DNA from: Syntrophobacteria bacterium
GTDB lineage: Bacteria; Desulfobacterota; Syntrophobacteria; JARFUL01
DNA: 5,349 nt
Reading direction: 5' to 3'
NCBI GenBank assembly: GCA_029289015.1
Contig: JARFUL010000229.1
Location: 1 to 5,349, forward strand
The position numbers and the translations under genes are program-made. Of the stretch, positions 1-5,349 are shown piece after piece. A model generated the notes under the pieces. It ran no database searches, was not told the origin of the DNA, and saw only the letters and a program-made list of their open reading frames with translations. Position 1 is the stretch's first letter. Each line of letters starts with the position of its first letter.

Positions 1-7
1 CCAATTT

Positions 8-922
8 TTAAGGGTTCGAGATCCCGAGAACTTCGGCCTTTTTCAGGACCCCCCGGGCCAGCCTCAGGGTGGCCTGGTCCACCATCATGCCCCCAACGGC
101 CAGGGCTCCCCTCTCCCCCGCGTCCCGGGCCGCGTCCACCACCTCCCGGGCCATGCGGATCTCCTCTTTCGAGGGGGTGAACCCCTCGTTGATTCTCTCG
201 AGCTGCCCGGGATGGATGGCCCACTTGCCCTCGAACCCCAGCTGCCGGGCGAATGATACGGACCTTCTGAGACCATCCAAGTCCTTGAAGTCGCCGAAGG
301 GGCCGTCCACCGGGTCGAGGCCAAAACCCCTGGCCGCCATCACCAGCCGGGCCATGGGGAAGTGGTAGCGGTGGCCGGGGTACATGTCGGCCCTGTCCGC
401 GTGGCCGGAGATGGTGTGCGCGGGCATAGAGGTGGATATGGAGTAGTCCGCGACCCCGAACCCCAGGGCTTCCACCCTCTGGGCCGCCTGGGCTATCTCG
501 CGCACATTGGACATGCCCCGCGCGGTCTCAACGGTCAGTTCCAGGGGTATCTTCGCGTCGAGGGAGAGCTCGGTTTCGAGGGCCCTTAGAATGTTGGCCA
601 CGGCATATACCTGCCCCGGGTCCTCGACCTTGGGCACAATGATCAGGTCTATGGACCGGCCGGAGCTGGAGACCACCTCCATCAGGTCCCGGTGGAAGAA
701 GGGGGTGTGGAGTCCGTTTATCCTCAGGGCCCTGCTGGGAGCGGAAAAGCCGGCCCCTGCTAGGGCCTGGGCCGCGATCTGCCTGGCCCGGGGCTTGTCC
801 TGCGGCGCGACGGAGTCCTCGAGGTCGAGCATCACCACGTCCGCGGGCAGCGCCTCGGCCTTGGCGATCATCTTTTCGTTGATCCCGGGAACGGAGATGA
901 GGGACCTTCTCAGCCTATTCAT
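8..922 (-). CDS. HpcH/HpaI-family CoA-thioester lyase (CitE / malyl-CoA lyase-like)
   Basis: A complete 304-residue protein of the HpcH/HpaI aldolase family, the TIM-barrel group containing citrate lyase beta subunit (CitE), malyl-CoA/beta-methylmalyl-CoA lyase and citramalyl-CoA lyase. These Mg-dependent enzymes cleave or form a C-C bond in a CoA thioester. Visible motifs: RRSLISVPG at 5-13, LDLED at 32-36, RING with Arg67, PKVE at 97-100, VETARG with the probable metal ligand Glu132, GVAD with the probable metal ligand Asp159, GPFGDFKD at 207-214, KWAIHPGQ at 233-240, and a C-terminal VDQAT with Asp282 that may supply the catalytic acid. GPFGDF plus KWAIHP plus the late Asp resemble malyl-CoA lyases more than classical CitE as I recall them. 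The ATG follows GGGGAG at 5-nt spacing, and the N-terminus fits the family. No citrate lyase alpha or gamma partner is visible beside it. It lies 82 nt after ppdK and may share its transcript. Family is confident; substrate (malyl-, methylmalyl-, citramalyl- or citryl-CoA) is not settled. Confidence 0.88.
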   Translation of the reverse strand: MNRLRRSLISVPGINEKMIAKAEALPADVVMLDLEDSVAPQDKPRARQIAAQALAGAGFSAPSRALRINGLHTPFFHRDLMEVVSSSGRSIDLIIVPKVEDPGQVYAVANILRALETELSLDAKIPLELTVETARGMSNVREIAQAAQRVEALGFGVADYSISTSMPAHTISGHADRADMYPGHRYHFPMARLVMAARGFGLDPVDGPFGDFKDLDGLRRSVSFARQLGFEGKWAIHPGQLERINEGFTPSKEEIRMAREVVDAARDAGERGALAVGGMMVDQATLRLARGVLKKAEVLGISNP

Positions 923-927
923 GCCGT

Positions 928-933
928 CTCCCC
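928..933 (-). promoter_or_regulatory. Ribosome binding site of the CitE/malyl-CoA lyase-like gene
   Basis: The minus strand reads GGGGAG followed by five bases and then ATG (920-922). It supports that ATG as the start, which also places the family's N-terminal RRSL..VPG motif at residue 5. Confidence 0.6.
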
Positions 934-1004
934 AAAGAGAGCGGGCCCGCCGGGGTTTGGGCGTCCACCCGGAAGGCCCAACTATTATTCTCTGGCCGGC
1001 TCCA

Positions 1005-3746
1005 CTAATGCATCTTCTCCCTGAGCGCGGACTGGGCCGCGGCCAGCCGGGCTATGGGCACCCGGTAGGGGGAGCAGCTCACGTAGTCGAGGCCCACCCT
1101 GTGGCAGAAGTCTATGGAGCTGGGCTCGCCCCCGTGCTCGCCGCAGATTCCCACCTTGAGGTCCGGCCTGGTGGACCTGCCTTTGGTTACCGCGATGTCC
1201 ATCAGGATGCCCACCCCCGCCTGGTCGAGCTTGTCAAAGGGGTCGTGGGGCCAGATGCCCTTTTCCACGTAGGGCATGAGGAACTTGCCGGAGTCGTCCC
1301 GGCTTATGCCGTAGGTGGTCTGGGTCAGGTCGTTGGTGCCGAAGGAGAAGAACTCCGCCTCCTTGGCCACCAGGTCCGCGGTGAGCGCGGACCTGGGCAC
1401 CTCTATCATGGTGCCCACGCTGAAGTCAACCTTGACGCCCTGCTCCTCGAAGACCTGCTCCGCCACATCGAGAACCACCTTCTTCTGGTCGGTCAGCTCC
1501 TCCACGTTGGCCACTAGAGGTATCATGATCTCGGGTAAGACCTCTATCCCCTCCTGGGCCACGGTGCACGCGGCCTCGAGGATGGCCCTGGCCTGCACCG
1601 CGGTTATCTCGGGATAGACTATGCCGAGGCGGCAGCCGCGGTGGCCCAGCATGGGGTTGGACTCTGCCAGGGCCTCGAGCCTGGATATGATCCTGTCCAC
1701 CGGCACGCCCATCGCGCTGGCCACCTTCTCAATGCCCTCCTCGTCGTGGGGTAAGAACTCGTGGAGCGGCGGGTCCAGGGTGCGGATGGTCACGGGCTTT
1801 CCCGCCATGGCCCTGAAGATGCCGATGAAGTCCTCCCTCTGCATGGGGAGCAGCTTGGCCAGGGCTCGCTCGCGCCCCACGAGGTCGTCGGCCAGGATCA
1901 TCTCCCGCATGGAGGTGATGCGGTCGCCCTCGAAGAACATGTGCTCCGTGCGGGTGAGGCCTATCCCCTCCGCGCCGAAGGCCAGGGCCACCTCACACTG
2001 TTCCGGCTCGTCCGCGTTGGTGCGGATCCCGAGCCTTCTCACCTCATCGGCCCAGGTGAGAAGCTGGTGGAAGGTCTGGTGGGTGGGGGAATCCTCGGGC
2101 GCGAGGGACTTCTCCAGAAGCACCCTCAATATCTCTGAGGGCCTGGTGCTTATCTGGCCCATGAAGACCACCCCCTCGGTGCCGTCGAGGGATATCCAGT
2201 CGCCCTCGGAGATCACCCTGCCGTTCACCTTCATGTTGCGGTCCTTGTAGCTTATGTCCAGCGCGCCGCAGCCCGCTACGCATACCTTACCCATCTGGCG
2301 GGCCACCAGCGCGGCGTGGGAGGTCATGCCGCCCCGCGCGGTGAGTATTCCCTCGGCCGCGTCCATGCCCCGTATGTCGTCCGGCGAGGTCTCCCACCTG
2401 ACGAGGATCACCTTCTCGCCCTTTTGGGCCCACTCCACCGCGTCCGGCGCGTTGAAGACCACCCTGCCCGAGGCCGCTCCCGGGCCCGCGTTGAGGCCCT
2501 CGGCGAGCTGCCTGCCCTCCTTCTGGGCCTTGTGCACCTCGTGGGGGTCGAAGGTGGGCTGCAAGAGCTGGTTGAGCTGGTCCGGGTCCACCCGCATGAG
2601 GGCCTGCTCCTTGGTGATGAGCCCCTCGTTCACCATTTCCACCGCTATCCGGATCGCGGCCACGCCGGTGCGCTTGCCGGAGCGGGTCTGGAGCATCCAC
2701 AGCCTCCCCTTCTGGATGGTGAACTCGATATCCTGCATCTCCTTGTAGTGGGTGTCCAGCTTGTGCCTTATCTCGTCCAGCTCCCTGTAGGTGTCCGGGC
2801 GCTCCTCCTCGAGGGAGATGATCTTCCGGTCCCCCTTCTGGATGATGTTTATGGGCTGGGGGGTGCGGGTTCCGGCCACAACGTCCTCGCCCTGGGCGTT
2901 CATCAGGTATTCGCCGTAGAAGACGTTGTCGCCGGTGGCCGGGTTGCGGGTGAAGGCAACGCCCGTGCCGGAGGTCTCTCCCAGGTTGCCGAAGACCATG
3001 ACCTGGACGTTTACCGCGGTGCCCATGTCCTCGGGGATGTTGTTCAGCTCCCGGTACGCGACCGCGCGGGGGATGTTCCAGGACTCGAATATCGCGCCGA
3101 TGCCGCCCCAGATCTGCTCCATGGGATCGTCGGGGAAGTCCCGGCCGAGCCTCTTCTTGACCTCCGCCTTATAAAGACCGACCAGCTCCTTAAGCTGGTC
3201 CGCGCTGAGCTCGTTGTCGAGGGAGACCCCGGCTTTGCTCTTCATCTCGTGGAGGATATCCTCAAAGGGATCGATGTCGTCCCTGGACTCCGGCTTCAAC
3301 CCCATGACCACATCCCCGTACATATTGACGAACCTGCGGTAGCAGTCGTACGCGAAGCGGGGGTCGCCGGACTGATTTATGAGCCCCTGGATGGTCTCGT
3401 CGTTCAGCCCGATGTTGAGCACCGTGTCCATCATCCCGGGCATGGAGATGGCCGCGCCGGAACGCACGGACAAAAGGAGCGGGTTCTGGGAGTCTCCGAA
3501 GCCGGATCCCATGATCTTCTCCAGCCGCGCTATGGACTCTTTGACCCCGTCCTCGATCTTGGAAGGATACCTTTCGGAGTCCTCGTAGAATCCGCATACC
3601 TCAGTGGTGATGGTGAATCCCGGCGGCACCGGAATTCCCATCCGGCTCATCTCGCCAAGGTTGGCTCCCTTGCCGCCTAAAAGCTCCTTCATCTCCTTGG
3701 CGCCGTCCGCCTTGCCTTTGCCGAAGAAGTATACGTATTTGGCCAT
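1005..3746 (-). CDS. ppdK: Pyruvate, phosphate dikinase
   Basis: A complete 913-residue cytosolic enzyme that interconverts ATP + phosphate + pyruvate with AMP + pyrophosphate + phosphoenolpyruvate. The N-terminal ATP-grasp domain carries GGKGANLGEM (24-33), SVRSGAAISMPGMMDTVLN (93-111) and FTRNPATG (265-272). The swivelling phosphohistidine domain has GGMTSHAA (472-479), with His477 as the phosphocarrier and Thr475 at the position that PDRP regulators phosphorylate in other members. The C-terminal PEP/pyruvate TIM barrel shows RTNADEP (575-581), TIRTLDPPLHEFLP with Arg655, GTMIEVPR with Glu782, GTNDLTQ with Asn805 and Asp806, and GICGEHGGEP with the acid/base Cys868. The length is slightly above the roughly 875 residues of the Clostridium symbiosum enzyme, and no expected catalytic residue is missing. 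The ATG is preceded by AAGGAG. It lies 156 nt after acsE, so acetyl-CoA made by the Wood-Ljungdahl pathway and carboxylated to pyruvate could be fed into gluconeogenesis. No PDRP gene is in the window. Confidence 0.98.
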   Translation of the reverse strand: MAKYVYFFGKGKADGAKEMKELLGGKGANLGEMSRMGIPVPPGFTITTEVCGFYEDSERYPSKIEDGVKESIARLEKIMGSGFGDSQNPLLLSVRSGAAISMPGMMDTVLNIGLNDETIQGLINQSGDPRFAYDCYRRFVNMYGDVVMGLKPESRDDIDPFEDILHEMKSKAGVSLDNELSADQLKELVGLYKAEVKKRLGRDFPDDPMEQIWGGIGAIFESWNIPRAVAYRELNNIPEDMGTAVNVQVMVFGNLGETSGTGVAFTRNPATGDNVFYGEYLMNAQGEDVVAGTRTPQPINIIQKGDRKIISLEEERPDTYRELDEIRHKLDTHYKEMQDIEFTIQKGRLWMLQTRSGKRTGVAAIRIAVEMVNEGLITKEQALMRVDPDQLNQLLQPTFDPHEVHKAQKEGRQLAEGLNAGPGAASGRVVFNAPDAVEWAQKGEKVILVRWETSPDDIRGMDAAEGILTARGGMTSHAALVARQMGKVCVAGCGALDISYKDRNMKVNGRVISEGDWISLDGTEGVVFMGQISTRPSEILRVLLEKSLAPEDSPTHQTFHQLLTWADEVRRLGIRTNADEPEQCEVALAFGAEGIGLTRTEHMFFEGDRITSMREMILADDLVGRERALAKLLPMQREDFIGIFRAMAGKPVTIRTLDPPLHEFLPHDEEGIEKVASAMGVPVDRIISRLEALAESNPMLGHRGCRLGIVYPEITAVQARAILEAACTVAQEGIEVLPEIMIPLVANVEELTDQKKVVLDVAEQVFEEQGVKVDFSVGTMIEVPRSALTADLVAKEAEFFSFGTNDLTQTTYGISRDDSGKFLMPYVEKGIWPHDPFDKLDQAGVGILMDIAVTKGRSTRPDLKVGICGEHGGEPSSIDFCHRVGLDYVSCSPYRVPIARLAAAQSALREKMH

Positions 3747-3754
3747 TTTCGGGT

Positions 3755-3760
3755 CTCCTT
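3755..3760 (-). promoter_or_regulatory. Ribosome binding site of ppdK
   Basis: AAGGAG on the minus strand, eight bases before the ATG at 3744-3746. It fixes the ppdK start. A short inverted repeat (3756-3760 with 3765-3769, four-base loop) could partly cover it in the mRNA. Confidence 0.7.
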
Positions 3761-3796
3761 GCTAAAGGAACAATGAAAGCTCATTAACCTGGAGGA

Positions 3797-3816
3797 ATAC
3801 GTATAATTATACATAT
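3797..3816 (-). promoter_or_regulatory. Probable ppdK promoter -10 box inside an AT-rich palindrome
   Basis: The core GTATAATTATAC at 3801-3812 is a perfect 12-bp palindrome. It extends to 20 bp (3797-3816) with one mismatched pair. It holds a consensus TATAAT on each strand; on the minus strand this is 3811 down to 3806, about 60 nt before the ppdK ATG, so a transcript would have an untranslated leader of roughly 50-55 nt. I find no convincing -35 hexamer at 16-18 bp upstream (the region reads like TTTCTC). The site may therefore be an activator-dependent promoter, or the palindrome may be a repressor operator over the -10. It is a striking AT-rich island in GC-rich DNA. The -10 match is seen directly; its use as a promoter is inference. 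Confidence 0.45.
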
Positions 3817-3831
3817 CACCCAGGCGGCGAG

Positions 3832-3885
3832 AAAGAAAAAGCCTCGGGAGGATGGTGAAGGCCCCCCCAATTAAGGAAGGGCCTT
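3832..3885 (-). terminator. Terminator-like hairpin region after acsE
   Basis: Seventeen bases after the acsE stop, the minus strand can form an 11-bp stem (3875-3885 with 3858-3868, six-base AT loop, two G-U pairs), but no T-run follows it directly. A second, competing hairpin pairs GCCTT (3862-3858) with GAGGC (3845-3841) around a 12-base loop. It is followed at once by TTTTTCTTT (3840-3832), the U-tract expected of an intrinsic terminator. The second stem is short, so termination may be partial, leaving some read-through into ppdK. The repeats are seen directly; the function is inferred. Confidence 0.45.
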
Positions 3886-3902
3886 TATTACGTTTCCGTG
3901 AT

Positions 3903-4802
3903 CTAGAGCTCCAGCCAAGAGTCGGAGTAGAGCGTGTGGCCCAGCAGAATCTTCGCGGTCTTCACGTAGTCCACTTCCTCCTTGCTGAGGGAGGACATGT
4001 CAATATCCTCGTCGTCAATCACCTTGTGGATCAGGACCTCGAGATCGGCCCACTCTCCCCTGGCGATCTTGTGGAGGTCCTCGTCGAACACGTCCACAAT
4101 CGCGGAGTACATGGACAGCCTCTTGCACATGATGAGGTAGGTCTTGTTGAGAATCGGCCTCAGGTGCTCGGGCGCGCCGTTGGACACGTTGGAGAGCCCG
4201 CAGGTGGAGAAGCAGCCGGGCGCGAGGTCGTCGAACATCTGCATGAACAGGAGTAGCGCCTCAACCTGGTTCTGCTGGACGTTGACCGGGGTGACGATGG
4301 GGTCGAGCCAGATCCTCTCGGGCGCTATCTCAAGGGCCGCCGCATCGGCCAGAAGCTCCGCCGCGAGCATCCCCCGCTCGTTCTCGTCCCTGGGCATGCC
4401 CTCGGGCCCCCAGAGAAGCCCCACCCAGTCGCACTCAAACTCCGCGGCCATGGGCAAAAGGGCCTCCATGCGCTCGGGGCGAACCATGATGGAGTTGATG
4501 AACGCGCGACCCTTGTGCACCTCAAGACCCGCCCTGATGGCATCGATGTTGGAGGTGTCGAGCGCGCAGGGGATGTCCGTGGTCACCTCCTGGACGGTTT
4601 CAACGAGCCACCTCATCAGCTCGTCGCCGCCCCTTGACGCGGGACCGATGTTCAGATCGATGACGTCCATGCCCTTTTCCACCTGGATCTCCACCAGATC
4701 CTGGATGGGCTTCTTGTCACGGTCCTTCATCGCGGCGCCGTAAATCTTGGTCATGACGTTAACGTTTTCGCCAATAAGTTTCATCTTCGGTACGTGCGGC
4801 AT
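3903..4802 (-). CDS. acsE: Methyltetrahydrofolate:corrinoid/iron-sulfur protein methyltransferase
   Basis: A 299-residue pterin-binding TIM-barrel protein. It transfers the N5-methyl group of methyl-tetrahydrofolate to Co(I) of the corrinoid iron-sulfur protein, the last folate step of the Wood-Ljungdahl methyl branch. Motifs match the Moorella enzyme as I remember it: GENVN (11-15), IDLNIGPA (48-55), LDTSN with Asp82 (Moorella Asp75), FINS with Asn103 (Asn96), LDPIVTPVNVQQ with Asp167 (Asp160), GLSNVSNG with Asn205 (Asn199), and a C-terminal ILLGHTLYSDS. It is longer than Moorella AcsE (262 residues), mainly through about 30 acidic residues near 247-280. I chose the ATG at 4800-4802 because GGGAGG lies five bases upstream. 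A GTG at 4821-4823 would add seven residues but lies upstream of that site. The acsC gene is directly upstream, matching the function. Databases often label such proteins dihydropteroate synthase, but the setting and residues favour the methyltransferase. Confidence 0.95.
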   Translation of the reverse strand: MPHVPKMKLIGENVNVMTKIYGAAMKDRDKKPIQDLVEIQVEKGMDVIDLNIGPASRGGDELMRWLVETVQEVTTDIPCALDTSNIDAIRAGLEVHKGRAFINSIMVRPERMEALLPMAAEFECDWVGLLWGPEGMPRDENERGMLAAELLADAAALEIAPERIWLDPIVTPVNVQQNQVEALLLFMQMFDDLAPGCFSTCGLSNVSNGAPEHLRPILNKTYLIMCKRLSMYSAIVDVFDEDLHKIARGEWADLEVLIHKVIDDEDIDMSSLSKEEVDYVKTAKILLGHTLYSDSWLEL

Positions 4803-4806
4803 AGTT

Positions 4807-4813
4807 ACCTCCC
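4807..4813 (-). promoter_or_regulatory. Strong ribosome binding site that decides the acsE start
   Basis: GGGAGGT on the minus strand lies immediately upstream of the ATG at 4800-4802, leaving five bases after GGGAGG. It falls inside the longer GTG-initiated reading frame (GTG at 4821-4823). It therefore argues for the ATG and a 299-residue protein. Confidence 0.8.
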
Positions 4814-4839
4814 TCGACGACACTTAAGTTAAATCTGGA

Positions 4840-4908
4840 AAACCTCTTACGGCACGGGGACCCACCACCCCTCCCGAAGAAAGGGCGCCGCCCTGCCGTT
4901 ACAGGTTT
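4840..4908 (-). ncRNA. Candidate structured leader RNA (cis-regulatory element) of acsE
   Basis: On the minus strand this stretch folds by eye into one long, nested structure. AAACCT (4908-4903) pairs with AGGTTT (4845-4840). After a small 3-by-3 internal loop, ACGGCA (4899-4894) pairs with TGCCGT (4854-4849). Inside lies a 9-bp stem (4887-4879 with 4874-4866, three G-U pairs) closed by the very stable tetraloop C(UUCG)G. A purine-rich GTGGGT strand lies between the inner hairpin and the closing stem. The element ends 37 nt before the acsE ATG and does not include the ribosome binding site. I could not match it to THF, cobalamin, SAM, SAH or glycine riboswitch consensus features that I remember. 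Base pairing is seen directly; a regulatory role is inference. It could instead be a read-through processing or attenuation hairpin. Confidence 0.45.
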
Positions 4909-4916
4909 AGGAAAAT

Positions 4917-4922
4917 CGTATA
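4917..4922 (-). promoter_or_regulatory. Weak candidate -10 box for a separate acsE promoter
   Basis: The minus strand reads CTATACGAT here, with TATACG as a possible -10 (overlapping TACTAT is an alternative). Transcription would start near 4910, just before the first helix of the structured acsE leader, as is typical for leader RNAs. No good -35 box is visible; TTCTTA at 4943-4938 is a poor match at a short 15-bp spacing. Treat as a suggestion only. Confidence 0.2.
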
Positions 4923-4944
4923 GTAGAATGGATCGAGTAAGAAC

Positions 4945-4960
4945 CTCTCCCGCCGGAGAG
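4945..4960 (-). other. Small perfect hairpin in the acsC-acsE gap
   Basis: CTCTCC and GGAGAG pair perfectly over six bases with a four-base GGCG loop (minus strand). A 7-base direct repeat, GAGTAAG on the plus strand, lies on either side at 4935-4941 and 4958-4964. Just upstream, CCGT and ACGG (4965-4976) form another four-base stem. No function can be assigned. Together these show that the gap is rich in local RNA structure. Confidence 0.35.
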
Positions 4961-5033
4961 TAAGCCGTGGAAACGGACCAGCGCTATTCCAACACAAGGT
5001 TACCACAACTGCCCGGCTCCGAGCTAAATTTTT

Positions 5034-5063
5034 TTGCTCCCGGGGAAGAAACCCCGGGAGCAA
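5034..5063 (-). terminator. Perfect 12-bp hairpin after acsC (atypical terminator or mRNA 3'-end element)
   Basis: TTGCTCCCGGGG (5034-5045) and its exact complement (5052-5063) flank a six-base loop, 14 nt after the acsC stop. The position and GC-rich stem suggest a terminator for the acsC transcript. However, on the minus strand the stem is followed by a run of A and then TTTAGC, not by a U-tract. The T-run (5029-5035) is on the plus strand and lies before the stem, so it fits neither direction. The stem may slow exonucleases or polymerase, or act in attenuation before acsE. The inverted repeat is certain; the function is not. Confidence 0.5.
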
Positions 5064-5077
5064 CGTGCCTTTACTTT

Positions 5078-5349
5078 TTACGGACCCCAGGCCTTCAGGA
5101 ATTTCGGAATATGAGCCGCTTCCCTGGGACCGACCTGGATCGACCAGCCTTCAGCAACCTCCTCGAGCTCGCCGCTTATGGCCGCGGCGTAGCCGGGAAT
5201 GACCAGCTTGCGGTGGGATACCTTGTCCGCAATACCGGACTTGTTGACAAACACGCCAACCGTGTCGCCGGAGAACTTGCCCGCAGCCCACGCGGTGAGA
5301 ACGGAGAGCCCCTCGGTGTCCTGGACCAGCAGCCACGCGGGCACCCGGG
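5078..5349 (-). CDS. acsC: Corrinoid iron-sulfur protein large subunit (CFeSP gamma), C-terminal part
   Basis: The final 89 codons of a gene that continues past the right edge of the window. Full-length family members are about 440-450 residues, so only the end of the C-terminal corrinoid-binding domain is present and the N-terminal 4Fe-4S domain is outside. Recognisable family sequence includes DTEGLSVLTAWAAGKFSGD, SGIADKVSHRKLVIPG, an AAISGELEE stretch, and a VGPREAAHIPKFLKAW ending. The protein carries the B12 cofactor that accepts the methyl group from AcsE and delivers it to acetyl-CoA synthase, working as a heterodimer with AcsD. The codon before the first in-frame GTG at the edge is CGG (Arg), and reading continues, so that GTG is an internal Val and not a start. 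The gene precedes acsE on the same strand. Called cdhE in archaeal nomenclature. Confidence 0.95.
   Translation of the reverse strand, partial: RVPAWLLVQDTEGLSVLTAWAAGKFSGDTVGVFVNKSGIADKVSHRKLVIPGYAAAISGELEEVAEGWSIQVGPREAAHIPKFLKAWGP

Noticed and set aside
941..950. 10-bp GC palindrome GCGGGCCCGC
   Set aside because: Short GC-only palindromes are expected by chance in DNA of this composition, and nothing ties it to a function.
957..981. Inverted repeat TTGGGC/GCCCAA between ppdK and the lyase gene, considered as a terminator
   Set aside because: It has only six outer pairs with an irregular interior and is followed on the minus strand by GC-rich sequence, not T. It is more likely chance structure, so I kept the two genes as possibly co-transcribed.
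507..1517. 336-codon open frame on the plus strand across the lyase gene, the gap and the end of ppdK
   Set aside because: It is antisense to two well-supported genes, and its translation has the skewed composition of a shadow frame with no family resemblance.
2316..3680. 454-codon open frame on the plus strand, antisense to ppdK
   Set aside because: It lies entirely within ppdK on the opposite strand, its translation has no recognisable domain, and GC-rich codon bias readily opens such antisense frames. PpdK is unambiguous.
3903..4802. Dihydropteroate synthase (folP) as the identity of this gene
   Set aside because: It shares the pterin-binding fold, but the GENVN, LDP..TPVN and GLSNVS motifs and the adjacent acsC fit the AcsE methyltransferase.
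4803..4823. GTG start giving an AcsE seven residues longer
   Set aside because: The GGGAGG site lies between this GTG and the ATG at 4800-4802, so the ATG is the better start. A stop codon sits directly before the GTG.
4824..5077. Known riboswitch, tRNA, SRP RNA or 6S RNA in the acsC-acsE gap
   Set aside because: I looked on both strands for the B12 box, THF, SAH and glycine riboswitch signatures, T-loop sequence, and the conserved SRP and 6S motifs that I remember. None was convincing. A covariance search would be decisive.

Overview
The window carries four genes, all on the minus strand, from the central carbon metabolism of an anaerobe that uses the Wood-Ljungdahl (reductive acetyl-CoA) pathway. 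Base composition is GC-rich by eye (not counted), with C/G-heavy third positions. The AcsE and PpdK sequences read to me like Desulfobacterota (deltaproteobacterial) versions, but that is an impression from memory and not the result of a search. No mobile element, tRNA, rRNA, CRISPR array or sign of recent transfer is visible.

In transcription order (right to left): (1) 5078-5349, the last 89 codons of acsC, the large subunit of the corrinoid iron-sulfur protein, cut by the window edge. (2) 4803-5077, a 275-nt non-coding gap containing a perfect 12-bp hairpin just after acsC and, nearer acsE, a compact multi-helix RNA fold capped by a C(UUCG)G tetraloop. (3) 3903-4802, acsE, methyltetrahydrofolate:corrinoid methyltransferase, starting at an ATG behind a strong Shine-Dalgarno site. 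(4) 3747-3902, a 156-nt gap with a terminator-like region, an AT-rich palindrome holding a TATAAT box, and the ppdK ribosome binding site. (5) 1005-3746, ppdK, complete pyruvate phosphate dikinase with all catalytic motifs. (6) 923-1004, a short gap. (7) 8-922, a complete HpcH/HpaI (CitE/malyl-CoA lyase) family lyase.

AcsE moves the methyl group of methyl-tetrahydrofolate onto the cobalt of the corrinoid protein (AcsC plus AcsD), which passes it to acetyl-CoA synthase. Acetyl-CoA can be carboxylated to pyruvate by an enzyme outside the window, and PpdK turns pyruvate into phosphoenolpyruvate for gluconeogenesis, or runs in reverse. The last gene probably cleaves or forms a malyl-, citramalyl- or citryl-type CoA thioester. 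The genes look ordinary and intact. The most interesting item is the structured, untranslated leader in front of acsE, which I could not match to a known RNA class.
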